From NCBI GenBank assembly GCA_002492465.1, contig DKYT01000020.1, forward strand, positions 140,050 to 204,049: a stretch of DNA of 64,000 nt, in the 5' to 3' direction. Made by a program: the position numbers and the translations under genes. The notes under the pieces were generated by a model. The model ran no database searches and had not been told where the DNA came from. It worked only from the letters and a program-made list of their open reading frames with translations. Positions 9,509 to 18,329 of the stretch are shown piece by piece (positions within the stretch are counted from its first letter, which is position 1; every line of letters starts with the position of its first letter). This stretch comes from Lachnospiraceae bacterium UBA7093 (GTDB taxonomy: Bacteria; Bacillota; Clostridia; Lachnospirales; Lachnospiraceae).

Positions 9509-11266
9509 TTACCGCTCCCTGAACGCCTTTCCCTTCTCGATTCGATAAACCATATCGCATTTTTCAATGGTCTGCAGCCGATGGGCAATGATGATCAGCG
9601 TCTTTCTGCCATGGAGCCTGTTAATAGAATCCATGATCGCCGCCTCCGTTTCATTGTCCAGAGCAGAGGTCGCCTCATCCAGAACAAGTACCTCCGGGTC
9701 TTCAAAAAGTGCTCTGGCAATACCAATTCTCTGTCTCTGTCCGCCGGAAATACGGATTCCTCTTTCACCGATACTGGTGTCAAGCCCCTCCGGAAGCCCC
9801 TTTACAAATTCGTCCAGCTGTGCCTCCTTCAAGGCGCGCCACACCTTCTCATCGTCAATCTCTTCCTCTGCATAACCAAATGCAACATTTTTGCGGATGG
9901 TGGAATCGATCATGAAAATACTCTGGGGAATGTAACCTATATTTTTAAGCCAGGACCGATAGTGTTCCCTCACTTCCACTCCGTCGGCAAGAATCTGTCC
10001 TTCCTGAATCTGTAAAAGCCCCAGCAAAATATCCACCACCGTTGTTTTGCCTGCGCCGGAGGTTCCTACAATGCCCACCGACTGTCCCACCGGTATCTCC
10101 ATGTCCGCATGGTCAAAAATAAGGACTTCCGTATTGGGATATTTGAACACAATATTCTTAAGCTGAATCTTATCTTCAATTTTCAGTTTTTCCACTTCTA
10201 CTTTTTTCTGATAAGTTGCTTCATCGTAATCAATGGATTCGTCCCGGATTTCCTCTTTCAGATTATCGCTTACCCCCATAAAGAAAGGTTCAAAATAAGA
10301 GATAGAGGTTAAATGGTTGTTGATTCTGTTTGCACAGGGAATCAGCCGCATTGCCGCTACTCCCAGCGCCATTACCTGGGGCATAATATCCTTCACCGCC
10401 GTTCCCTGGAGAAGCTGGAACATCATATAAAATATCATCCCCGCTATGGCAAGGGTCTCGATGAGCAGCCTGGGCGTGGCATTGTACAGATTATATCGCT
10501 GCACTGCATTCACGTACCCTGCGCCGCACTTGGCGTATTCGTTGATAAAATAACTTTCCCTGTTGGCAATCTTGATCTCCTTGATCCCCATTACCGACTG
10601 ATCGATCCATTTATACAATCCGCTGTAATAATCCTGATTTTCCTCTCCCGCCTTTTTCATAATGGGCTTTAAGATCCATTTGATTATAACCAGCGCCGCC
10701 ACCAGCACCACCGTCACCGTCACCGTCATCCAGATATCCGACACCAGGCTGACCATCACCAGACAGGCAAAAACCACCGCTTCGCTGAAAAGCTGCAGCA
10801 GAGACAAAATCAACCCATACATATTGTTTACGTCGGAGGTAATGCTTCTTTGAATAACAGAAGTATCGGCGTTCAGGTAATACTCATAAGGACGCTGCAT
10901 AAAATTGATCATCATTCTTCTGGAGGTAGCAAACTGATTGGTATAAACAAACTTAAGCTGTGCCTTCTGCTGGAAAAACAGAAAAATATTTTTCACCACA
11001 AACACCATAATCAACGCCAGCATTGTGACCACAATCAGGGTTTTACTGTCGTCCCGGGCAATGTGCAGAATATCGCAGATCACCTGCAGATACTCGCTGT
11101 TTTCCACTGCATGCTCGTCCAGCACCATCTGCATGACGGGGATTACCAGTCCCACTCCCGCCGTTTCCAACACCGCGCCTATGAGCATCATCATAACCAG
11201 AAGCACCATAATTCTCTTTTGCCGCCGGTCCATCAGCACCATTAACTTTTTCAGTATTTTCTTCAT
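9509..11266 (-). CDS. ABC transporter, fused permease-ATPase (PglK/MsbA-like flippase)
   Basis: A 585-residue half-transporter with a six-helix membrane domain in residues 15-320 and a nucleotide-binding domain. The ATPase shows Walker A GTSGAGKTT near residue 398, signature ISGGQRQRIGIARAL, Walker B VLVLDEATSALD and the H-loop IIIAHRL. The N-terminal segment GAVLETAGVGLVIPVMQ resembles PglK-type lipid-linked-oligosaccharide flippases more than drug exporters. In this locus it would flip the assembled lipid-linked glycan. The homodimeric form is known for the family; the substrate is inferred from context. Confidence 0.85.
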   Translation of the reverse strand: MKKILKKLMVLMDRRQKRIMVLLVMMMLIGAVLETAGVGLVIPVMQMVLDEHAVENSEYLQVICDILHIARDDSKTLIVVTMLALIMVFVVKNIFLFFQQKAQLKFVYTNQFATSRRMMINFMQRPYEYYLNADTSVIQRSITSDVNNMYGLILSLLQLFSEAVVFACLVMVSLVSDIWMTVTVTVVLVAALVIIKWILKPIMKKAGEENQDYYSGLYKWIDQSVMGIKEIKIANRESYFINEYAKCGAGYVNAVQRYNLYNATPRLLIETLAIAGMIFYMMFQLLQGTAVKDIMPQVMALGVAAMRLIPCANRINNHLTSISYFEPFFMGVSDNLKEEIRDESIDYDEATYQKKVEVEKLKIEDKIQLKNIVFKYPNTEVLIFDHADMEIPVGQSVGIVGTSGAGKTTVVDILLGLLQIQEGQILADGVEVREHYRSWLKNIGYIPQSIFMIDSTIRKNVAFGYAEEEIDDEKVWRALKEAQLDEFVKGLPEGLDTSIGERGIRISGGQRQRIGIARALFEDPEVLVLDEATSALDNETEAAIMDSINRLHGRKTLIIIAHRLQTIEKCDMVYRIEKGKAFRER

Positions 11267-11362
11267 AATTTTTCTTCCAGACTTATTGTATGATTATAAA
11301 AATATCATTATATTTTACCATAGCTCCCGTCACAAATCAAATAAAGCGGCTTTGGAATGGAT

Positions 11363-12484
11363 TTAATAGATCTGCTCGTTCTGCCTGTGAATTTCCGGCG
11401 CCTCATACCGATCCATAAAGTCTTCCCCCAAAAAAACCTTCTCCTTCACAAAAGAAATTCCGTCCGGCACCGTAAAAACCGTAACTACCCGATCCAGCAC
11501 AAGTCCCTTTATCTGGTTCATCACCTCCATAGGGAATTTCCCTTCCAGCACCACATGCTCCGGAAAAAGCGCCCGGTAGTCCAGCACGTCTCTGGGATGA
11601 GGTTTGATTATGATCTGCGCCCTCTTTCCTTCCACTACGCCATATTCTTCTATAATATCCCTAAAAATTCTTTCTCTGGTTTCCAGGTCGCATAAAGGCT
11701 CCGTCAAAACCAAAACCTTGTGCTCATGCCCGGTTCCCATGGCAAGGGTTTCCTCCAATTTTTCTCTGTTTTCTATAAAAATCGATACCAAAATCTCTCT
11801 TTCCTGTTCCCCTAAATTTTTCACAAGCTCCCGCCGGGATTTTTCAATATATTTAGGGCAGGGGTAATGCAGCACAGAAATATCGTTGACTTCCATATCA
11901 AGGCAATATTTAGAATACCCATTTTGGATAAAAATCAGGTTCCTTGCCGCCATCCATGCTTTCAGTTTGAAATGTCCCCGGTTATCATAGCGCGCCGTAT
12001 CATAATAGCGAATACAGTCAAGCCCATCCTCCAGGGCATGGTAATAAATCCTGGCGGCACTGAGATAATACCCTATGGGATCGGAATCACAAAAGACATA
12101 AATTTCTCCATATTGGCGCAGATCTACCGGCACAAAAGGCGCCTGCAGCCTTCCCAGCAGCTTCGTGTACCGGATCCTGCAAAGCATATTGATCACAATA
12201 TTCCCTCTGTCCTTATGATACTTTGCCAGCTCCGGGAAAAAGCTCTCCTCCTTCTCCTCATACAACATCACTTCCTCAAAAAGTCCGGACTTTTCAGCCC
12301 GTTCCTTCAAATTGCCAAAGTTCGTAGACATTGTGCTGAGCATCAAAGATGCCTGTCCTCTCACCGGACCTTCCCCCTTCACCGGAAGGTTCAACTCTTT
12401 CAGACAAGCAACGTAAACATGATAATAGGTATGGCAAATATAGATTCTTTTCTTTGACTTTGACTTTTCCTTCAACCCTTCCAA
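11363..12484 (-). CDS. Putative nonulosonic acid (sialyl-type) transferase, GT52-like
   Basis: A 373-residue soluble protein. Near the start it has RIYICHTYYHVYVA, the opening seen in GT52-type bacterial sialyltransferases, and near residue 290 IIIKPHPRD, resembling the HP motif that binds CMP in bacterial sialyltransferases. It is divergently adjacent to the operon making CMP-pseudaminic acid, so the natural donor is CMP-Pse. The start codon is a TTG with AAGGAG close upstream; a second TTG four codons in is also possible. The family assignment rests on these two motifs and the context; donor specificity is inference. Confidence 0.62.
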   Translation of the reverse strand: MEGLKEKSKSKKRIYICHTYYHVYVACLKELNLPVKGEGPVRGQASLMLSTMSTNFGNLKERAEKSGLFEEVMLYEEKEESFFPELAKYHKDRGNIVINMLCRIRYTKLLGRLQAPFVPVDLRQYGEIYVFCDSDPIGYYLSAARIYYHALEDGLDCIRYYDTARYDNRGHFKLKAWMAARNLIFIQNGYSKYCLDMEVNDISVLHYPCPKYIEKSRRELVKNLGEQEREILVSIFIENREKLEETLAMGTGHEHKVLVLTEPLCDLETRERIFRDIIEEYGVVEGKRAQIIIKPHPRDVLDYRALFPEHVVLEGKFPMEVMNQIKGLVLDRVVTVFTVPDGISFVKEKVFLGEDFMDRYEAPEIHRQNEQIY

Positions 12485-12523
12485 AGCTCCTTATCCTTAT
12501 GGTATACCCATAATTCCCTGCTT

Positions 12524-12553
12524 ATATTATCATAGATTTTTATTTGATTGCAA
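12524..12553 (-). promoter_or_regulatory. Candidate sigma-A promoter for the GT52-like gene
   Basis: On the minus strand TTGCAA (12553-12548) is followed after 18 bp by TAATAT (12529-12524), 40 bp before the start codon at 12484. It overlaps the divergent promoter for the pse operon, so the two may compete. Confidence 0.4.
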
Positions 12554-12571
12554 CGCATAATGGTGTATAAT
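12543..12571 (+). promoter_or_regulatory. Candidate sigma-A promoter of the pse operon
   Basis: TTTGAT (12543-12548), 17-bp spacer, TATAAT (12566-12571). Transcription would start near 12579, about 390 bases before the pseF start codon, so the whole long hairpin 12595-12956 would lie in the 5' leader of the pse mRNA. A short inverted repeat TTAAGA-AA-TCTTAA follows at 12580-12593. Confidence 0.45.
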
Positions 12572-12594
12572 CGGTAGTATTAAGAAATCTTAAG

Positions 12595-12956
12595 AATTTG
12601 AAACGCCGCTGTAGGCACGCCGTTGTGAGCGAAAGCTGGAGGCTAAGGGCGGTATGAACCGGCTCCCCAAAGGGGCAATGGGTTTGCACCCTATGTACAG
12701 CGGTAAGAAGGGCTAAACATCCCTTGGAACGTAATTGATAAGCTGACGCAACCGGCGTGGTTGGTCATCCATGACCAAGTCACGCCTTCCGCGGACCTCC
12801 TGTCCGCGTCTTGCTGGGTGTGGAAAGGGATGCTAAGCCCTGCTAACCGCTTTCCATAAGGGTTTAAACTCATTGCCCCTTTGGGGAGCCGGTTCATACC
12901 GCCCTTAGCCTCCAGCTTTCGCCCCCTGCGGCGTGCCTACAGCGGCGTTTTAAATT
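12595..12956. repeat. Long two-headed hairpin element 1 (362 bp)
   Basis: The outer arms, about 90 bp each (12595-12684 against 12868-12956), pair almost perfectly; the main mismatch is a six-base patch near 12622. Inside lies an imperfect stem of about 38 bp, where AAGGGCTAAACATCCCTT on the left faces AAGGGATGCTAAGCCCT on the right. The apex carries two independent hairpins: 12754-12786 (GGCGTG...CACGCC enclosing TTGGTCAT/ATGACCAA) and 12790-12808 (CGCGGAC/GTCCGCG). It fills the 488-bp gap between two divergent genes and ends just before the AGGAG site of pseF. No coding sequence is supported inside it. Confidence 0.9.
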
Positions 12957-12972
12957 TTCCCAGGAGAACTAT

Positions 12973-13662
12973 ATGAATCAGAAAAATCTTGCGATTATTA
13001 CGGCACGGGGAGGCAGTAAGCGGATTCCCCGAAAGAATATTAAGGAATTTTGCGGAAAACCTATTTTGTGTTACTCTATAGAGGCGGCGCTGGAATCCGG
13101 GATCTTTGAGGAAGTGATGGTGTCCACCGATGATAGGGAGATTGCAGAGGTGGCAAGAAATGCCGGCGCTCAGGTTCCCTTTTTCCGCTCTGTGGAAAAT
13201 GCGGGGGATTATGCCTCCACCGACGATGTGATTATGGAGGTGCTTAAGGCATATCAGGAAAAGGGACGGCAGTTTGATGCCTTCTGCTGTATTTATCCTA
13301 CGGCGCCTTTTTTAAGCGCCCAGCGGATTCGCAGCGCCATGGAGCTTCTTGACAAAGCCGATTCCGTTATGCCTGTGGTTCCTTTCTCCTATCCTCCCCA
13401 GCGGGGGCTTGTGATCAACCACAGAGGATTTGTGGAACGTGAGTTTCCCCAGTATGCCACGGCGCGCAGCCAGGATCTACCCAGGATCTATCATGACTGC
13501 GGTCAGTTTTACGCCTGCCGTACAGACGCCTTTTTCAAGGCGGGAACCACAGACGTAGAAAAGCTTCTTCCGCTGGTTCTGGAAGAGCTTGAGGTGCAGG
13601 ATATCGATACGCCGGAGGACTGGGCTCTTGCGGAAATGAAATATCAGCTGCTGCACAGATAA
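12973..13662 (+). CDS. pseF: Pseudaminic acid cytidylyltransferase (PseF)
   Basis: A 229-residue CMP-nonulosonate synthetase that activates pseudaminic acid with CTP to CMP-Pse. The N-terminal nucleotide-binding signature ITARGGSKRIPRKNIKEF is intact, and the family markers VSTDDREIAEVA, YPTAPFL and the PseF-like segment VVPFSYPPQRG are present. The last separates PseF from NeuA, which lacks the PPQR pattern. AGGAG precedes the ATG. It is the first gene of a rightward operon with a PLP enzyme, pseI and pseG. The upstream leader contains the long hairpin 12595-12956, which may affect its expression. Confidence 0.9.
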   Translation: MNQKNLAIITARGGSKRIPRKNIKEFCGKPILCYSIEAALESGIFEEVMVSTDDREIAEVARNAGAQVPFFRSVENAGDYASTDDVIMEVLKAYQEKGRQFDAFCCIYPTAPFLSAQRIRSAMELLDKADSVMPVVPFSYPPQRGLVINHRGFVEREFPQYATARSQDLPRIYHDCGQFYACRTDAFFKAGTTDVEKLLPLVLEELEVQDIDTPEDWALAEMKYQLLHR

Positions 13663-13698
13663 AGGCAATTGGAAAATCTATTTGGAATGGAGGAACAA

Positions 13699-14919
13699 AT
13701 GAAACAATTACAAACCCCTTTCTTTCGCATCAAAGAAAAGGACTTACGCTATGATATCGAACTGTTAAAGGAAGCCCTGTCAAGGAACTGGGGCAATTAC
13801 ATTGCCGCATACTCCGTCAAAACCAATTCCCTGCCATGGCTCCTTACCTATCTGAAAGAGCAGGGTTTTTATGCCGAGGTAGTATCCAGGACAGAATATG
13901 ATCTTGCCCTGAGGCTTGGATTTTCCAGCAAGCAGATCATTTATAACGGTCCCATTAAGGATAAAAAAGTGTTTGAAACCGTTCTGCTTGCAGGAGGATA
14001 CATTAATTTAGATTCCAATTACGAGCTTCAATGGATGGAGGAGCTAAGCACGCTTTACCCTAACAGACATTTCAGAATCGGTCTGCGGGTAAACTGTGAC
14101 CTTGCCTCTCTGTGCCCCCAGGAAGCTATGTCTTCTAAGGAAAGCTTCCCTTTGGAAGGCGGCAGATTCGGCTATTGCTATGAAAACGGCGTCCTGGAAA
14201 CTGCCATCCGCCGTCTTTCTTCCCTGTCTAATGTGTGGGTATCGGGTCTTCATCTGCATTCCTCCACCCAGTCCCGAAGCGTACAGGTTTTTGGCGCCCT
14301 GGCAAAAATGGCAGTGAAAATTGCAAAGGAATATGAGCTGTCCCTTGACTATGTGGATATGGGCGGCGGCTATTTTGGCGGCAGAGACGACATGCCCGAT
14401 TACCGGGATTATTTCCGTGAAATCTGCAGGGAACTCTCCGCACACTTTGACCCCCAAAAAACCATTCTCATTGCCGAACCGGGCGTTTCCCTGATTTCCA
14501 GGGCTTCCACCTTTGAAACGACGGTGATCGATGTAAAAGATATCCGGGGGCGGAAATTTGTGGTCACAGACGGCAGCCGGACCAACCTGAATCCTCTGGT
14601 TACAAGACATGTTTATCCCCATCATATGGAATATATTTCTGACACATCCGTGAGAAATTCTGTTCCTGACCAGTGGATCTGCGGCGCCACCTGTATGGAA
14701 TATGATAAACTGTTTGAAATAACCGACGAGGTCGAACTTCTTCCGGGAGATAAAATTATTTATGATACTGCCGGCGGCTATACCATGTGCCTGAATCCTC
14801 TATTTATAAACTATTTCCCGGCAGTGTATATAGAACGGGAGGACGGTTCTGTTTTTACGGCAAGGGATCCCTGGACAAACGAAGAATTCCTGCAAAAAAA
14901 TCATTGGATAGAAGGATAA
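13699..14919 (+). CDS. PLP-dependent fold-type III decarboxylase-like enzyme in pse operon
   Basis: An enzyme of about 406 residues related to diaminopimelate/ornithine decarboxylases. The PLP lysine lies in AAYSVKTNS near residue 40, the glycine-rich phosphate loop is GGGYFGG, and an EPGVSL motif takes the place of the usual EPGR. The C-terminal active-site segment reads CGATCMEYDKL instead of the family CESGD pattern, so cysteine and aspartate are kept but the environment differs. ATG 13699 is chosen because GGAGG lies six bases upstream; a TTG at 13669 is also in frame. It sits between pseF and pseI and is not part of the canonical Pse pathway. It may make an amine or modified amino acid that decorates the sugar; this is inference. 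Confidence 0.75.
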   Translation: MKQLQTPFFRIKEKDLRYDIELLKEALSRNWGNYIAAYSVKTNSLPWLLTYLKEQGFYAEVVSRTEYDLALRLGFSSKQIIYNGPIKDKKVFETVLLAGGYINLDSNYELQWMEELSTLYPNRHFRIGLRVNCDLASLCPQEAMSSKESFPLEGGRFGYCYENGVLETAIRRLSSLSNVWVSGLHLHSSTQSRSVQVFGALAKMAVKIAKEYELSLDYVDMGGGYFGGRDDMPDYRDYFREICRELSAHFDPQKTILIAEPGVSLISRASTFETTVIDVKDIRGRKFVVTDGSRTNLNPLVTRHVYPHHMEYISDTSVRNSVPDQWICGATCMEYDKLFEITDEVELLPGDKIIYDTAGGYTMCLNPLFINYFPAVYIEREDGSVFTARDPWTNEEFLQKNHWIEG

Positions 14920-14923
14920 AAAA

Positions 14924-15985
14924 ATGAAAAAAGAAATCAAAATCGGAACCCGCATAATCAGCGAAACCTCACCCGTTTTCATAGTGGCGGAGCTTTCCGC
15001 CAACCACAATCAGGATTACAAAAGAGCGATTGAACTTCTTCACGCCGCTAAGGAAGCCGGCGCCGACGCCGTAAAGCTCCAGACCTACACTGCGGATACC
15101 ATTACCATCGACTGTGACGATCCCCATTTTCAAATCCATGAGGGCACCATCTGGGACGGCGCTACCCTTTATGATCTCTATCAGCAGGCGTATACGCCCT
15201 GGGAATGGCAGCCTAAGTTGAAAGAAGAGGCAAATAAACTGGGGCTGGAATGCTTTTCCTCCCCCTTTGACCTTACTTCTGTGGATTTCCTTCAGAAGCT
15301 GGACATGCCCGCCTACAAGATCGCTTCCTATGAGATCAATGATATTCCCATGATCCGAAAGATTGCAAAGCTGCACAAGCCCATGATCTTTTCTACAGGC
15401 GTTGCTTACCCGGAGGATATTGCCCGCGCCCTTTCCACCTGCCGGGAGGAGGGAAACGAAGACATTATTCTGTTGAAATGTGTTTCCGCTTACCCCACCC
15501 CCTACGAGGACGTGAACTTAAATGTGATTCCTACCCTTGCCAAAACCTATGACTGTCTGGTGGGCATTTCCGATCACACCATGGGCGGCATCGTATCCGC
15601 CGGATCCGTTGCCCTGGGCGTTAAAATGGTGGAAAAGCATTTTACCCTGCGCCGCGCCGATGGAGGTCCGGACAGCGCCTTTTCCATGGAGCCGGAGGAG
15701 TTTGCACAAATGGTAAAGGATATCCGAATCATGGAGAAAGCGTTGGGCAGCAAGGAATACCGCCTGACCCCTGTCCAGGAACTGGAACACGGAGGCTCCC
15801 GCTCCCTGTTTGTGGTAAAAGACATCGCCCCGGGGGAAACTCTGACTCCCGAAAATATACGTTCCATCCGTCCCGGCAACGGACTCCGGGGACTCCATAC
15901 AATGCATTATGAGGAAGTGCTGGGGAAAAAGGCAAAAGCTTTCTTAAAGAAAGGAACACCGCTTCAATGGGAACTGATCGATTAA
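14924..15985 (+). CDS. pseI: Pseudaminic acid synthase (PseI)
   Basis: A 353-residue NeuB-family enzyme condensing phosphoenolpyruvate with 6-deoxy-AltdiNAc to give pseudaminic acid. The TIM-barrel start FIVAELSANHNQDY, the substrate segment KLQTYTADTITI, ISDHTMGG and VEKHFTLRRADGGPDSAFS are present. The C-terminal SAF (antifreeze-like) domain (about residues 290-350) begins at SRSLFVVKDIAPGE. EGTIWDGATLYDLYQQAYTP is characteristic of PseI rather than sialic or legionaminic synthases. GAAGGA precedes the ATG. It overlaps pseG by 19 bp. Confidence 0.92.
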   Translation: MKKEIKIGTRIISETSPVFIVAELSANHNQDYKRAIELLHAAKEAGADAVKLQTYTADTITIDCDDPHFQIHEGTIWDGATLYDLYQQAYTPWEWQPKLKEEANKLGLECFSSPFDLTSVDFLQKLDMPAYKIASYEINDIPMIRKIAKLHKPMIFSTGVAYPEDIARALSTCREEGNEDIILLKCVSAYPTPYEDVNLNVIPTLAKTYDCLVGISDHTMGGIVSAGSVALGVKMVEKHFTLRRADGGPDSAFSMEPEEFAQMVKDIRIMEKALGSKEYRLTPVQELEHGGSRSLFVVKDIAPGETLTPENIRSIRPGNGLRGLHTMHYEEVLGKKAKAFLKKGTPLQWELID

Positions 15986-17064
15986 TTTACATCCGCACAG
16001 ACGGGAATTCAGAAATAGCGTCCGGTCATCTGGTACGCTGTGTTTCTATTGCCCACGCCTGTGTGCAGCAGGGCATGAAGGTATGCTTTTTGGTGTCCGA
16101 TGAGCAAAGCGAAGCCCTGCTCGGCAGTCTCACAGACAGGCAGGCGGATTTTCCCCTGATCCGATTAAACACAGCGGTATTCGACTCCCTGGAGGAAGAA
16201 TTGCCCGAAGTCCTCTCTCTTTTGAAGCATAATAAAAATACGCATGTTATTTATCTCATTGACTCTTATTATGTAACCAAAAATTATTTATCTGCTCTAA
16301 ATCCGCTGGCAAAAACCGTCTATTTGGATGACCTTCAGCTTTTTGACTATCCGGTTCATCTGCTGGTTAACTACGATGTGATTTCCCCGGCGCAAATGCC
16401 TGCCTACCAGGCTGCCTACCAAAATGCCGGCCAGCTCCTTTTAGGCGCCGCCTACACCCCTCTCCGTCCCCAGTTCCAGTGCGCCTCTGCCCCTGTGAGA
16501 AAAGACGTATCGGATATCCTGATTTCCACCGGGGGAACCGATCCCTTTCATTTTACACTGACGCTTATAAATCAGATTTTATTTTCCTCAGATCCCACCC
16601 TTATAAATTCTTTCCGGAATTTAAGATTTCACATTGTGATCGGGAAACTCAATACTGACAAAGAAGCATTATACCGGATCGGGGAGGAGAATCCCTATAT
16701 CAAGCTCTATGAAAACCTGACGAATATCGCCTCCCTTATGAAGGATTGTGACCTTGCTGTTTCCGCAGCAGGCACTACCCTGTACGAGCTTTGCGCCCTT
16801 GGAATCCCTTCCGTCAGCTTTTCCTTTGCTGACAATCAGTTGATTTCGGCTCAGGCATTTGATGAGGCGAAGGCAATCCCCTATGCAGGAGACCTGCGCA
16901 CAGCGCTGTCAGAGACACTTCGGAGCATCATACGGTTTATATATAATAACGCATGTTCTTCTCTCTCCTCTTACAACGAAAGAAAGACCGCCCATACGAT
17001 TATGAACAGTCTTGTTGACGGAAAAGGCGCACAGCGTATCGCTGAAGCCTTGAAAAATCTGTAG
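15967..17064 (+). CDS. pseG: UDP-2,4-diacetamido-trideoxy-altropyranose hydrolase (PseG)
   Basis: A 365-residue GT-B-fold nucleotide-sugar hydrolase that releases UDP from the diacetamido sugar, the step before PseI. The N-terminus IRTDGNSEIASGHLVRC carries the GHxxR signature whose histidine is catalytic in PseG. C-terminal UDP-binding features appear as ISTGGTDPFH and AVSAAGTTLYELCALGIP. Its start is inside the end of pseI, with AAGGA upstream. It is the last gene of the operon; the gap to the convergent ATP-grasp gene (71 bp) is very A+T-rich but has no clear terminator hairpin. Confidence 0.9.
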   Translation: MGTDRLIYIRTDGNSEIASGHLVRCVSIAHACVQQGMKVCFLVSDEQSEALLGSLTDRQADFPLIRLNTAVFDSLEEELPEVLSLLKHNKNTHVIYLIDSYYVTKNYLSALNPLAKTVYLDDLQLFDYPVHLLVNYDVISPAQMPAYQAAYQNAGQLLLGAAYTPLRPQFQCASAPVRKDVSDILISTGGTDPFHFTLTLINQILFSSDPTLINSFRNLRFHIVIGKLNTDKEALYRIGEENPYIKLYENLTNIASLMKDCDLAVSAAGTTLYELCALGIPSVSFSFADNQLISAQAFDEAKAIPYAGDLRTALSETLRSIIRFIYNNACSSLSSYNERKTAHTIMNSLVDGKGAQRIAEALKNL

Positions 17065-17135
17065 TTTTTATGATCTGTTTTAAAAATCAATTTATTAAAT
17101 CCTAACTTAATTTATCTTCTTTAAACTCCTTTTTT

Positions 17136-18299
17136 CTAAAAGAACAGCTCCTTTATACGCTTCGCACTGCTTCTTAAAACAGAATTCTCTTTACCTTCTA
17201 TAATAAAATATCCTCTGCCCATAAGAGAATGCCCGTCTGAAACAGGCTGTAATGTTTCCCCTTCTCTGATGGCACAGTTCCATGCAATAAGAGATCCCTC
17301 TACCGCACGTTCCACACTGCTCCGGTCCGGAATTCTGCTTACGCTGCCTTCCATATCAAAATAGTGGATCATCATGGTTTTGGTGTATTGGGGGAGGAAT
17401 TCAAACGCAAGCCCCATTCTGTATTTAATATACTCCTCCGCCATATCCACTCCGGTACACAGGGGCGTAAACAGGTTGTGAAGATTATGTCCCGAAGGTC
17501 TTGCAGAAAGCTCAACCAGGAAAGGACCATCCTTTCCTCTGATCACGTCCGCATGAAGAAGGCACTCCTCCAGCCCCAGACAATCCACCACCCTGACCAT
17601 ATAAGCCTGTACCTGACGCCAGAATTCCTCTGAGGGTAAAACCGAAAAATAACCTACCGCCTGCCTTGCCGGCAGAGGCGTATTTTCCTTTTTGCGGAGC
17701 AAAATCATCTGAAACCCCTTCTTTGTCACGACGCCGTCTACTCCGTATTCCTCTCCGGCAATACATTCCTCCAGCACATACGCCTCTCCCTGTACTGTTT
17801 TCAACGCCTGCTCCAGCTCCTCCCCATTCATCGCCACATGGATGCCTCTGCTCCCGGAACCGTATCGGGGCTTCAAAATCACCGGAAATGTAATCTCAAA
17901 GTCCCTCTTTTCCTGTCCGGTTATCCCACAGCAGCGGCAGTTCCGCAGTCCGCAGCCGGCAAGCCTTTGGTGGAAGACAAGCTTATCGGTACACAAAACG
18001 GCGGTTCTCTTACTGATTCCTGGCAATCCAAGGGCATCGTTCACGGCGCCTATCGTGGTCAGATACCTTCCAATAGGAACCGTCAGCACAAAATCCGGCT
18101 TTTCCTTTTTAAGCGCTTCTATCACCGCATTCTCATCGGAAATATCTACCACCTGACCCAGATCTGCCGCCGCCAGTCCCGCCGCATAAGGATTTCCATC
18201 CAAAGCCGTTACCGTAAGACCATAGGCATGCGCCTTATGAATTGTATGCAGCGCCTCCTCGCTGGCGCCTATGACTGCTGCTTTCATCTTCATCTCCAT
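17136..18299 (-). CDS. ATP-grasp ligase of the pse locus
   Basis: A 387-residue ATP-grasp protein. It has an N-terminal Rossmann-like pre-ATP-grasp domain (KAAVIGASEEALHTIHKAH), the glycine-rich ATP loop LKPRYGSGSRGI, and the Mg-binding segment DGPFLVELSARPSGHN. These proteins join a carboxylate to an amine or thiol using ATP. Next to pseudaminic acid genes and a PLP decarboxylase-like enzyme, a role in attaching an amino acid or related group to the sugar is attractive but unproven. Several closely spaced ATGs (18299, 18293, 18287) are possible starts; the one at 18287 gives the conserved beginning MKAAVIG. Confidence 0.8.
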   Translation of the reverse strand: MEMKMKAAVIGASEEALHTIHKAHAYGLTVTALDGNPYAAGLAAADLGQVVDISDENAVIEALKKEKPDFVLTVPIGRYLTTIGAVNDALGLPGISKRTAVLCTDKLVFHQRLAGCGLRNCRCCGITGQEKRDFEITFPVILKPRYGSGSRGIHVAMNGEELEQALKTVQGEAYVLEECIAGEEYGVDGVVTKKGFQMILLRKKENTPLPARQAVGYFSVLPSEEFWRQVQAYMVRVVDCLGLEECLLHADVIRGKDGPFLVELSARPSGHNLHNLFTPLCTGVDMAEEYIKYRMGLAFEFLPQYTKTMMIHYFDMEGSVSRIPDRSSVERAVEGSLIAWNCAIREGETLQPVSDGHSLMGRGYFIIEGKENSVLRSSAKRIKELFF

Positions 18300-18329
18300 T
18301 CTAAAACGTTTTCACTTTTGGCAGTTATT

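Noticed and set aside
12691..12897. Open frame inside hairpin element 1
   Set aside because: It arises from the palindrome itself, lacks a ribosome site and has no protein-like composition.
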